DNA of 32,132 nucleotides from Candidatus Schekmanbacteria bacterium (GTDB lineage: Bacteria; CSSED10-310; JACPHN01): contig JACPHN010000020.1 of NCBI GenBank assembly GCA_016188575.1, positions 1 through 32,132 on the forward strand. The letters are read 5' to 3'. How positions within the stretch are numbered: position 1 is the first letter of the stretch; the number at the start of each line of letters is the position of its first letter. The notes beneath the pieces are model-generated. The model was not told where the DNA came from. It saw only the letters and a program-made list of their open reading frames with translations, and did not search any database. Made by a program: the position numbers and the translations under genes. This document shows, one piece after another, positions 16,244-23,963 of the stretch.

Positions 16244-19200
16244 CTATGCCACTGCTGCCGCAAAGGCCGCGAACAGGTCGCCCGGCAACGCGTGCGCGAG
16301 GCGCCATGTAACCGCCATAGGTAGCTCGGATTCATGCCGCACGTAGCTGGCGGGGCCGAGGAAGTAAAAGGCGCGTTGGTCGCTCCGCAGGCGAGCGAAG
16401 AGCATGACGGACGAGCCGAGCTCCTCATGGCGTTGGTATCGGTGGCCCGTCTCGCTTGCGGCGCGCGTGACGGATTGGCTCTCCCAGTGGATGAGCTCCG
16501 GGCTGATCGCGAAGTCCCGATAGCGGGTCGTGGGAGAGAACTCCCCCCGCGTCTTGTCGAGCGTGAACGCCAGCAGATCAGCCTCGGCGTCCTTTGCCCA
16601 GTAAACACCGGTCTGCCACGGTGCTGCCTTGGCCCCGCCTCCGACTCCGAAGGCCGCGAGGATTTCGATGCGCGTGTAGCGAGCGTGGACCTGCAGGGGG
16701 ACGTCAGGATGCGTCGCGAGCGGCCACGAAAGGTGCTGGATCCGCTCGGCCAGCGCGTCGAGCAGGGCGATCAGCTCAGCGCACACCTGGGGATGGCTCC
16801 ACAGCAGAGAGCACCCCTCGGCCAAAGTGGCGGACTTCGTCACCGCCTTGTCGACAAGGGATGCGACCACCATGCGCAGGAGCCTTCGCTCTCGCTCGCT
16901 GAGCCGTCGCAGATCGGGGGGACGAGAGGTCTGGAGGAGGCGGCGGACCGTCTGGATCCGCGCGGCGTCGTCGATATGCAGCAATCTTCCGCACGCCCGT
17001 CGCAGCGCTTTTTCTCGAGGCCCGGCCTGCAGGACGGCGAGGCCGGCGTCCTCGCACAGGTCGGACCAGCACTTGCATCCCGCGTAAAGCTCCTCGAGCT
17101 CGAGCCCGGTGGCATCGAGATAGCCCGCGAGCGATGGGGCGTGTACGTTCCGGGCGAGCGCCCTGAGCTCATCCACCTTGGCTGACCACCGCGAAGGCAC
17201 GGATTCGCGGATGCTCGCCAGCACGATCTCCTGCGCGACGCGGTCGAGGTCCATGTGGCAGCCCGCGGGGAGGAACGGGAAGCCTTCGCTCACCTGCTCC
17301 TGGACGTCGCGCCTGCTGCCGCCGAGCAACGCGCGGAAGCGTCTGTCCAGCCGAAACTCGCGGCGGTGGTGCCCTACGAAATCCAGGACCGTGCAGGCCG
17401 ACTTGCCTCTGCTGCGGCGCAGGCCCCGGCCGAGTTGTTGCAGGAACAAAGTCGGGCTGTCCGTCGGGCGCAGCATCAGCAAGGTGTCCACCGCGGGAAC
17501 GTCGACTCCCTCGTTGAAGAGATCCACCGAGAACACGACGTTGACGCGGCGCGCCGCGAGGTCGGTGAGGGCAGCGGTGCGCTCGTCGGGCGGTGTGTCG
17601 GACCAGATGGCAGTCGCGGGGATACCCTGCTGCTGAAACACTCGGGCCATGAACCGCGCGTGGTCCACGCTGACACAGAAGCCGAGCGCCCGCATCGTCG
17701 CGATGGAATCTACGCGACGGTCCAGCTCCTTCAGGACGAGCCGTGCCCACGCGTCGTTGCCCGTGAGCAGGCTCGACAGACCATCGACATCATAGCCACG
17801 CCCTCGGCGCCACGGGACGTCGCGAAAATCGAGCCCGTCGTGGATGCCGTAGTAGATGAAGGGCACCAGACGGCGCTGGTCGATGGCATCCCAGAGCCGC
17901 AGCTCGGCGGCAATGCGGCCGTCGAACCACTCCAGGATCGGCAGCCCGTCGCTCCGCTCGGGCGTGGCCGTGAGCCCGAGCAACTCCGCCGGGCGCAGAT
18001 GCTCGAGCAGTGCCTTGTACGACGCGGCGGCGGCATGATGGAACTCGTCCACTACGATGACGTCGAAGTGCTCGGGATCGATGTGAGCAAGGCCCGTCGC
18101 GCTCAGACTCTGGATGGAAGCGAAAACGTGCTCGAAGCGGTTCGGGTGCTCGCCATCAACCCACAGCTCGCCGAAGGTGTGGTCCCGCAGCGCATATCGG
18201 AGTGTCGCCCGGCTCTGCCGCAAGATCTCCTTGCGATGCGCCACGAAAAGGAGCCTGGCCCGCGGCAGCTCGTCCCGAAGTCGCGCGTAGTCGAGCGCGG
18301 CCATCACCGTCTTTCCGGTGCCCGTCGCAGACACCAGCAGGTTGCGGTGGTGGCCAAGGCGACGAGCGAGCGCCACCTGCTCGAGAAGCCGCTCCTGAAA
18401 CGGTTCGGCACGAAGCTCGGTGGGGCCAAGCACGATGGTGGCGTCCGGTTTGCGCGACGCCTGGCAGCACACCTCGAACTTGTGCCTGTCGTACGGCTCG
18501 AAGTCGTCGCTGTTCCAGTAGCTTTCGAAGACGGCCTGCACCTTGTCGACGACGCTGGCATTGCGGGCCGCAGACACCCGGACGTTCCACTCCAGCCCGC
18601 TGATCTGCGCCGCGCGCGTGAGATTCGAGGAGCCGATGTAGGCGGTGGAGAACCCGGAGTGGCGGTGGAAAAGCCACGCCTTTGCGTGCAGCCGTGTTCC
18701 CGTCAGATCGTAAGAGACCCGGACGTCGCCGCCAAGCTCTCGGAGCGCCTCGAGTGCGCGCGCCTCGGTGGAGGCGGTGTATGTTGTCGTGAGCACTCTG
18801 AGAGCGCGACCGGCGGCGCAGTGATCCTGAAGCGCCGCCAGCATCGGCGCGATCCCGCTCCGGCGAATGAACGCCATCACCAGATCGATCCGGTCGGCGG
18901 AGCAAATCTCGGCGACGATCTGGTGTCCGACGCGCGGTTCGCCGGGCGCATTGGTGAGCAGCGTGGTATCCAGGAGCGGGATCAGCGGCTCACGAATCGT
19001 CTCAGGCCGACCGTCGGGCAAGCGGCGCTCAACGGCCCGAAGGACCTCGCCTGGCATGACCGGTCGCTCGGGGAACAGGTCCGGTACGGCGACCGCCTGA
19101 CCTATGAGGTCGATCAATTTTCGGGCAAGCGACGTGCCCACAGCGGCTCGCTCTCGCTCGTCGATGGCTGCGATTGCCCTCTCGATGATGCGGGCGAGGT

Positions 19201-19339
19201 GCAGTGCGATCCGATCGGCTGCCTCGGCGGGGCGAAGGCCGGTCCTGCGCGTCTCGAGGTGGTCGCTCAGCTCGTGGAGCTCCAACTCCAGCGCCTCGGT
19301 GACCAGCACCTCGAAAAGTCCGCGCTCGCATCTTGCCAT
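16244..19339 (-). CDS. Phospholipase D-like / DEAD-box helicase with DUF3427 region
   Basis: 1031 residues from the ATG at 19339; the longer open frame upstream reads through the PAP2 fossil and is not coding-like. Order: a helical N-terminus (1-120); one PLD nuclease-type domain with H-A-K (218-220) and I-G-S-S-N-L-T; helicase motif I S-A-T-G-T-G-K-T (337-344), motif II D-E-F-H (431-434), motif III L-T-A-T-P; the second RecA lobe with F-N-E-G-V-D-V-P and motif VI Q-Q-L-G-R-G-L-R-R (634-642); then a C-terminal region to 1031 of the DUF3427 type, containing W-E-S-Q and Y-F-L-G-P-A. This is the widespread PLD-DEAD-DUF3427 protein, often found in defence or mobile regions and thought to act on nucleic acids. 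No methylase or other partner lies beside it. The ribosome site is weak. Confidence 0.88.
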   Translation of the reverse strand: MARCERGLFEVLVTEALELELHELSDHLETRRTGLRPAEAADRIALHLARIIERAIAAIDERERAAVGTSLARKLIDLIGQAVAVPDLFPERPVMPGEVLRAVERRLPDGRPETIREPLIPLLDTTLLTNAPGEPRVGHQIVAEICSADRIDLVMAFIRRSGIAPMLAALQDHCAAGRALRVLTTTYTASTEARALEALRELGGDVRVSYDLTGTRLHAKAWLFHRHSGFSTAYIGSSNLTRAAQISGLEWNVRVSAARNASVVDKVQAVFESYWNSDDFEPYDRHKFEVCCQASRKPDATIVLGPTELRAEPFQERLLEQVALARRLGHHRNLLVSATGTGKTVMAALDYARLRDELPRARLLFVAHRKEILRQSRATLRYALRDHTFGELWVDGEHPNRFEHVFASIQSLSATGLAHIDPEHFDVIVVDEFHHAAAASYKALLEHLRPAELLGLTATPERSDGLPILEWFDGRIAAELRLWDAIDQRRLVPFIYYGIHDGLDFRDVPWRRGRGYDVDGLSSLLTGNDAWARLVLKELDRRVDSIATMRALGFCVSVDHARFMARVFQQQGIPATAIWSDTPPDERTAALTDLAARRVNVVFSVDLFNEGVDVPAVDTLLMLRPTDSPTLFLQQLGRGLRRSRGKSACTVLDFVGHHRREFRLDRRFRALLGGSRRDVQEQVSEGFPFLPAGCHMDLDRVAQEIVLASIRESVPSRWSAKVDELRALARNVHAPSLAGYLDATGLELEELYAGCKCWSDLCEDAGLAVLQAGPREKALRRACGRLLHIDDAARIQTVRRLLQTSRPPDLRRLSERERRLLRMVVASLVDKAVTKSATLAEGCSLLWSHPQVCAELIALLDALAERIQHLSWPLATHPDVPLQVHARYTRIEILAAFGVGGGAKAAPWQTGVYWAKDAEADLLAFTLDKTRGEFSPTTRYRDFAISPELIHWESQSVTRAASETGHRYQRHEELGSSVMLFARLRSDQRAFYFLGPASYVRHESELPMAVTWRLAHALPGDLFAAFAAAVA

Positions 19340-19439
19340 TGGCCGAAGTGTAGCCGTAGGGGTGGCGTGGGCGCAATGAAATGAGGTGATGGCCTTGTCG
19401 CCGCACGGGGTGGCACGGGGCGCGATCGTGCGTCGACTG

Positions 19440-19613
19440 TGAGGCCTCTTCGGGAACGCCCGCTGGCGAGCCCCGGACGGATCGGGCCCGGAGACGCAAC
19501 ACACCCAGCGCGACTGCGGTTCCGATGACTGCCCCGGCGAGCACATCGCTGGGAAAATGGACGCCCAGGCAGACCCTGGAACGCGTCAGCGTGGTACTTT
19601 CTCCATCGAACAT
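19440..19613 (-). pseudogene. PAP2 phosphatase C-terminal fossil
   Basis: The minus frame reads T-L-T-R-S-R-V-C-L-G-V-H-F-P-S-D-V-L-A-G-A-V-I-G, followed by a hydrophobic helix and a basic tail. S-R-x5-H-x3-D is the third catalytic motif of PAP2 acid phosphatases. Motifs one and two and all preceding membrane helices are missing, so only the last part survives. It lies between the helicase and the cas fragments. Confidence 0.75.
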
Positions 19614-19798
19614 GGCTCGGCTCCGGCGCTGGATGGTGTTCCAACAGTTCCAGCATGCTCGTCCAGGCCGTTCTTGCCGAGTGCTCCCCGTATCGCCGCT
19701 TCTCTCCTCGCCATCTGCAGACGCGCTGTCACCATGTCGCGTACCCCGCAACCCGTACCCCCATGTGGAGCAAGTTGCCGAAACGATGAACGAGGCCG

Positions 19799-20542
19799 GT
19801 GGATGCGATTCTCCGCCGCGACCGTGTCTCGCTACCCCTGATCGAAGTCGACTTCAGCGAGTTTCCGGACATTGGCAAGGTCAGCTCGCTGGAGGCGCCG
19901 CACCGCATCGCCGACGCGATTCTTCGTGACAGCGTGGACGCCAGTGGCGTCAAGTTCCGCGATACTGCCGTGGGATCCAGCTTCGTGGATGCCAGCCCCG
20001 CCAACGCCACCGGTCTCTTCGAGTGGTGTCCAACGGCGCTTGTCCTTGGGATGTGGGACTCGACAGGGCCCAAGGGCGGCAAGGGAGCCAAGTTCCCGCG
20101 GGCGATCGCCTCGGAGATCGTGGGTATCGACGTGCAGACGGGAGTGAGAACGCAGAGCCGCATCGATCCGCTTCAGATTCCGCTGGACAAGACTGCCGAG
20201 GAGCATCGCGACATCGCTGCGCAGACGACATTGGCTGCCCTGGCATTGTGTGGCGCCATGCTCGCCCAGGCCGATGGTTTCGACCTGCGCTCGCGCTGCC
20301 TGCTGGTCCCTTCGAGCGCCCCACGCTGGGAGCTCATTGGCGCTGCCGCAGACTCCGTCACGCCATTCAGTCTCTCCTCCGCCGAGGCGATCGCGCTCCT
20401 CGAACAGTCGGTTGCCGCCGCGACCGCCCAGGGGCTGCGCTGGGCCAGGACTCCGCTGACCCTCCAACCGATTCCCGATTTGGTCGAGCTCGTTCGCAAG
20501 ACCCGCGAGCTGGCGGCGCGAAGCGTGCCCGCGAGCGTGTGA
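19799..20542 (+). CDS. csb1: Csb1 (Cas7-type) protein of type I-G CRISPR-Cas, shortened and probably decaying
   Basis: 247 residues opening V-D-A-I-L-R-R-D-R-V-S-L-P-L-I-E-V-D-F. Csb1 hallmarks follow: S-L-E-A-P-H-R-I-A-D-A-I-L-R-D-S, C-P-T-A-L-V-L-G-M-W-D-S-T-G-P-K-G-G, R-A-I-A-S-E-I-V-G-I, S-R-I-D-P-L and D-L-R-S-R-C-L-L-V-P. Csb1 is the backbone subunit of the type I-G (formerly I-U) Cascade. Two defects are visible. The usual N-terminal segment appears only as a frame-shifted trace upstream (V-E-Q-V-A-E-T-M-N-E-A at about 19763-19795). Right after S-R-I-D-P-L-Q-I the middle segment, expected to contain an N-H-G-N-like motif, is absent although the frame stays open. The GTG start has no clear ribosome site. 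It is followed directly by a csb2 fragment; no cas3, cas8, cas1, cas2 or array lies nearby. Confidence 0.8.
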   Translation: MDAILRRDRVSLPLIEVDFSEFPDIGKVSSLEAPHRIADAILRDSVDASGVKFRDTAVGSSFVDASPANATGLFEWCPTALVLGMWDSTGPKGGKGAKFPRAIASEIVGIDVQTGVRTQSRIDPLQIPLDKTAEEHRDIAAQTTLAALALCGAMLAQADGFDLRSRCLLVPSSAPRWELIGAAADSVTPFSLSSAEAIALLEQSVAAATAQGLRWARTPLTLQPIPDLVELVRKTRELAARSVPASV

Positions 20543-20652
20543 TGCTGTCGATAGCCGTTCGCTACCTGACGGGTCGGGTGGTGGCCACGGACACCGCGAA
20601 CCGCGAGCGCGCGGAGTGGCCACCGCACCCGTTGCGGGTGTTCATGGCTTTG
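20542..20652 (+). pseudogene. csb2: csb2 5' fragment (type I-G Cas5/Cas6-type)
   Basis: The ATG at 20542 overlaps the TGA of csb1 (TGATG). The frame reads M-L-S-I-A-V-R-Y-L-T-G-R-V-V-A-T and E-W-P-P-H-P-L-R-V-F-M-A-L, the conserved opening of Csb2. Homology stops at about 20652. The frame then runs on to a stop at 20850 through sequence that is the antisense of a lipoprotein-like ORF. About nine tenths of the gene has been lost. Confidence 0.82.
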
Positions 20653-20854
20653 CCCCGGACTTGCGCAAAACGTCGAGCACTCGCCTGCTGCGGAAGGTCC
20701 TGCCCTCGTTATCACCGATGCGGGCGACCCGGTCGTAGGCCGCGTAGACGATCGTCTCGACCTGGGTCGTCGGCTGCAGTTGCCCGCTGCACCCGGCACA
20801 CCAGGCCAACGCGGCCGCCAGGAGCCGCATCGCGGCTGTCCGGGCGCTAGCCAT
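20642..20854 (-). CDS. Small lipoprotein-like ORF, possibly a truncated fragment
   Basis: 70 residues, with the ATG at 20854 overlapping the end of the Uma2 gene by eight bases; a second ATG nine residues in starts a cleaner signal peptide (M-R-L-L-A-A-A-L-A-W). A lipobox-like C-A-G-C-S-G follows. The rest, Y-A-A-Y-D-R-V-A-R-I-G-D-N-E-G-R, faintly recalls YD-type repeats. The 3' end lies across the csb2 break point, so the gene may be the truncated start of something larger. Confidence 0.4.
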   Translation of the reverse strand: MASARTAAMRLLAAALAWCAGCSGQLQPTTQVETIVYAAYDRVARIGDNEGRTFRSRRVLDVLRKSGAKP

Positions 20855-21455
20855 TTCGCAGCGCGCGCAGGTACTCGCGAATGGCGCGGTTGGCGGTGGG
20901 CTGATCCAGAAAGCTCACGAGCTGCTCGAGATCGATGCCGGCGAGGACCTCGCTCTGCACAATCTGCTCGTAGCGCTCCCCGGTGAGGCGATGGACGCTG
21001 ATCGCGCCCCGCCGCCAGAACCAAACCTCGCGAACGCCGAGCTTGCGATACACGTCTAGCTTGTCGACGCCGCCGCTGGTCCACACCACCTCGATTGCAA
21101 GGTCAGGCCGCTCGCGCTTCCCGACCTCGCCGAACACGTAGCACTCGTCCGGCTCGACGCCCCGCTGCGCCTCCTTCCTGGAGAGCGTCCAGGATCCGAA
21201 AACCGTGAATTCGACGCTGCGCTCTAGGCACCACACCTCGACCAGACGTCCGATCACCGATATTATCCGCTCGTGGCCGCGCGACGGGCTCATGAGCTGA
21301 AGGATTCCTTCCAGGTAGGTTATTCGCGGCGCGGACGTGTCACCGCGGATGGCCAGCAACCGCTCGTAGTCCTCCCAGGTGGCACCGCTGAGCACGACGA
21401 AGTGGTCTTCCTGCGGGGTGTCGTCTCGCGTGGCCAGCTCTTCGAGGGCGTACAT
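20847..21455 (-). CDS. Uma2 family (DUF820) restriction-endonuclease-fold protein
   Basis: 202 residues from the ATG at 21455, just after AAGGGAGGG. Family marks are W-E-D-Y-E-R-L-L, Y-L-E-G-I-L-Q-L-M-S-P-S-R-G-H-E, V-E-P-D-E-C-Y-V-F, and the PD-(D/E)xK-type core P-D-L-A-I-E-V-V-W with K and Y-R-K-L-G-V-R-E-V-W-F-W. These are expected catalytic residues of a PD-(D/E)xK nuclease fold, but the cellular role of Uma2 proteins is unclear. It lies 12 bases downstream of the SUKH-NTF2 gene on the same strand, so the two are probably co-transcribed. Confidence 0.88.
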   Translation of the reverse strand: MYALEELATRDDTPQEDHFVVLSGATWEDYERLLAIRGDTSAPRITYLEGILQLMSPSRGHERIISVIGRLVEVWCLERSVEFTVFGSWTLSRKEAQRGVEPDECYVFGEVGKRERPDLAIEVVWTSGGVDKLDVYRKLGVREVWFWRRGAISVHRLTGERYEQIVQSEVLAGIDLEQLVSFLDQPTANRAIREYLRALRNG

Positions 21456-21467
21456 GGGCCCCTCCCT

Positions 21468-22607
21468 TCAGAACCTCTGCTCGACCACCGACGGAGCAGC
21501 AAGTCGCGTGGACACGACCCGCCAGCCGTCGGCCTGCTGCTCCAGGGTGTACTCCATCCTGATCGTATCCCCGTCCCGCAACGCGCGCTCGGTCACGACT
21601 ATCGCCGTCGTTCCGTGGCTCCCGGAAGACACGATGGGGTTGGCCTTGGAGTCGTAGCATGACGGCGTCGACCGACAGAAGGCCCGCGGATTCTCGACGA
21701 ACAGCTCCGCGGCGATCGCCTGCGACGCGCGTACGAAGCCGTCCCAGTCCGCGCTCGGGTCGCAGCCGCGCTCCCAGGCTCGCATCGCCTTCATCAGTGC
21801 CGCGACGACCTGCTCGGCGGTAGCATCGGGCTTGCGCCTGGGCGTCGCCATGGCGTGCGGTTTTGCGGCGGGTTCGCCGGCCTCTTCGTCCACCGGGGTG
21901 AAGCCCAGCGCTTGCAGGTGGTCGAGCAGCTCGCCTGCCGCTTCACGGGCTTCGGGGTCGAGGTGCAGGGTCAGCGCCCCGCTCTCTCCGTAGTACGCGA
22001 GGCTCGCGCCAAGAGGCTCGAAGAAAAGCAGAAGGAAACGCTCTTTCTTCTCATCGGCGCCGACGTGCGTGTGGAGCTGCCGCGCGAGCATCGCGGCTTT
22101 GAACCGGGCACAAGACAGCTTGCCGCGCAGCTCGATCTTTTTGCGCGTCACCTCGCTTTCGAAATAGCGAAACGCAATAGGCGTCGTCAGCTTCTTCGAG
22201 CGGCAGGCCCAGTCGATTGCCGGCTCGAGGCCTCCCGTGATCTCGTATATGCGCGAGTCGTATCGCGGCAGGACAAAGATGGATTCGGGGTGGCCGCGAT
22301 GGTAGACGAGCTCATCGCCGTGCAGCGTGTCGCCGATCCGAACCGCCTTGAGCAGCGCGCTTTTCGCGAGCGTTTCCTCGTCCCAGTTGAAGTATTCGCG
22401 CCAACGAGCGCGGGTGTCCCGCAGGTCCTTGACGATCTGCGCGGGCATGGCGATGCGGATGAACGTGCAGTAAAGGCCATGTCCCAGGCGGGTGACGTAC
22501 TGCTCATAGCCGTCCGGCAGCGGGCCGACCCGGGCGGCGAGTGCGCGGACATCGGCCGGCTCGGCCAGGATCAGTCTCTTTGTGACCAGGTAGACGTTGT
22601 CGTACAT
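21468..22607 (-). CDS. SUKH-like plus NTF2-like immunity-type fusion protein
   Basis: 379 residues from the ATG at 22607, which shares bases with the stop of the upstream regulator fossil (TGATG). Residues about 1-130 look like a SMI1/KNR4 (SUKH) domain: L-P-D-G-Y-E-Q-Y-V-T-R-L-G-H-G, I-G-D-T-L-H-G-D-E-L-V-Y and E-P-A-I-D-W-A. The middle (about 140-250) is not recognised; it includes L-L-L-F-F-E-P-L-G-A-S-L. After a Pro/Lys linker, residues about 265-379 resemble an NTF2-fold domain: A-L-M-K-A-M-R-A-W, C-Y-D-S-K-A-N-P, and a closing W-R-V-V-S-T-R-L. Both folds are common as immunity proteins of polymorphic toxins. No toxin gene is adjacent. Both domain calls are from pattern recognition and are moderate. 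Confidence 0.6.
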   Translation of the reverse strand: MYDNVYLVTKRLILAEPADVRALAARVGPLPDGYEQYVTRLGHGLYCTFIRIAMPAQIVKDLRDTRARWREYFNWDEETLAKSALLKAVRIGDTLHGDELVYHRGHPESIFVLPRYDSRIYEITGGLEPAIDWACRSKKLTTPIAFRYFESEVTRKKIELRGKLSCARFKAAMLARQLHTHVGADEKKERFLLLFFEPLGASLAYYGESGALTLHLDPEAREAAGELLDHLQALGFTPVDEEAGEPAAKPHAMATPRRKPDATAEQVVAALMKAMRAWERGCDPSADWDGFVRASQAIAAELFVENPRAFCRSTPSCYDSKANPIVSSGSHGTTAIVVTERALRDGDTIRMEYTLEQQADGWRVVSTRLAAPSVVEQRF

Positions 22608-23149
22608 CAGTCGATGATCGGCGCCTCGGGGTTGATTCCCAGACGTTCGCACCGCTCGCTCAGGCTTTGCCGGCGCACGCCGAGGCGGCGTGCGGCACCG
22701 GTAATGGAACCGGCGGGTCCAGTGTCAGCACCCGGGAGCCGGTAGTAGGGATCGGCGCGGAACCTTCCCGCCGCGACGGCGCTCTCCAGACTGGTGTTCG
22801 TGGCCGCAATGAAGCGCACGTCCACCGGGATCTCCGCGCCCCCGGCCAGTCGCCGCACCGCGCGGTCCTCGAGCACACCCAGGAGCTTGGGTTGCAGCGC
22901 GCTGCGGAGCTCGGCGATCTCATCCAGCAAGAGGGTGCCGCTACATGCCTGTTCCACCAGGCCGCATCGCCTTCTCACGGCGCCAGTGAACGCTCCGGCT
23001 TCGCAGCCGATCAGCTCGCTCTTGGCCAGCGTTTCCGGGAGGCTGGCGCAGCTCATGGGCACAAAGCACCCGGTACGGCAGGAAGCCTCGTGAATGGCTC
23101 TGGCGAGGTCGCCGGCAAGGCGTCCGCATCACCCGACACTTCCATACAA
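22607..23149 (-). pseudogene. Sigma54-dependent activator fossil with internal deletion
   Basis: The minus frame reads D-L-A-R-A-I-H-E-A-S, F-V-P-M-S-C-A-S-L-P-E-T-L-A-K-S-E-L-I-G, the sigma54-contact loop G-A-F-T-G-A, T-L-L-L-D-E-I-A-E-L and V-D-V-R-F-I-A-A-T-N, then F-R-A-D-P-Y-Y-R-L. It then jumps directly to a Fis-type HTH (S-I-T-G-A-A-R-R-L-G-V-R-R-Q-S-L). Upstream, the Walker A region is ruined (L-Y-G-S-V-G then TGA at 23131-23129) and there is no receiver domain. The second half of the AAA+ module is deleted. An internal ATG gives a 151-residue open frame, but it lacks ATP binding. Confidence 0.8.
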
Positions 23150-23520
23150 ACCTCCTGCTGCAAAGAATCCGCGAACCCCGCCGCATCCGGGTGGCGGCGG
23201 CGGAAGCAGGATCGCACTCGCGGTCCTGCCCCGTTTCGGATCACGCCGTCCAGCTCACCCCGCTGGGGCGAGCTCCTCGCGCCGGTATCGCGGTCTCCGC
23301 GAGGCGGGGCCCTCCCAGCTCCATGCTAGTCCCGCAGACACGCGCGTGCAACGACGGGATACCGTGAATCCTGTACCCTTCTGGGGAGAATCGATGCTCG
23401 AGGGAAAGTGCCAAGCGGTTCGGTACCTCCCGGGAACACCGCCAAAATCCTGCGGCTAGACCGCCTGCGGTGAACCTGTGTCCCGGGGGGTTACCACGAC
23501 CGACGTCCCGTAGAAAGTTG

Positions 23521-23820
23521 CGCCCTGAGCGCCAGTACAGGATCGAACGCGAGTCGTGGGCACCGGGCCGGCGACATGACGGCTTCTATTTGATTGTCGT
23601 GCACCCTGACCTGTCGCTGCCAGCCGCCGAGCTCGTCGATCTGTACTTTTCCAAAGATCTGATCGAAAAGGGCTTTCGCATCATCAAGAGCGAGCTCGAG
23701 CTGCGCCCCGTCTCTCACCGCACCGACGCCAAGGTGCGCGCCCACGTCAGCTTGTGCATTCTGGCGCTGCTGGTGGTGACGGTCCGGGCGCACTGGCGCA
23801 TCGAGAACGGCACCCATTGA
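23521..23820 (+). pseudogene. IS1634-type DDE transposase C-terminal remnant
   Basis: The frame holds H-D-G-F-Y-L-I-V-V-H-P-D-L-S, V-D-L-Y-F-S-K-D-L-I-E-K-G-F-R-I-I-K-S, L-E-L-R-P-V-S-H-R-T-D and K-V-R-A-H-V-S-L-C-I-L-A-L-L, the conserved C-terminal block of IS1634/IS4-group transposases. The E of I-E-K would be the last acidic residue of the DDE triad. The N-terminal two thirds and the true C-terminus are absent. The last 14 residues run into antisense of the neighbouring minus-strand gene, so an old insertion cut that gene. Confidence 0.8.
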
Positions 23821-23963
23821 AAACGGGCGACTTCCTTGCCCTGCTGGTGAAGCGAGACCAAATAGTAGTAGTCGTCGTTGTGCTGATCGTAGCTGTCAAA
23901 GGTGGCCGTCCACGAGCGGGCGGCGTCGATGGGGACGGGCCGGTCGAACGATGGCCAAGACAT
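23715..23963 (-). CDS. Small ORF truncated by the transposase remnant
   Basis: 82 residues from the ATG at 23963, six bases after GGAG. The first about 48 residues look genuine (A-A-R-S-W-T-A-T-F-D-S-Y-D-Q-H-N-D-D-Y-Y-Y-L-V-S-L-H-Q-Q-G-K-E-V). After that the frame reads through the antisense of the transposase remnant. It lies downstream of the Cys-rich helical protein and overlaps its 3' end by 68 bases, which is unusual. The family is unknown. Confidence 0.45.
   Translation of the reverse strand: MSWPSFDRPVPIDAARSWTATFDSYDQHNDDYYYLVSLHQQGKEVARFQWVPFSMRQCARTVTTSSARMHKLTWARTLASVR

Noticed and set aside
17255-19384. 709-residue plus-strand frame
   Set aside because: Shadow of the PLD/DUF3427 helicase, whose motifs are all on the minus strand.
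19740-20850. CRISPR array near csb1
   Set aside because: No regularly spaced direct repeats were seen on either side of the cas fragments.
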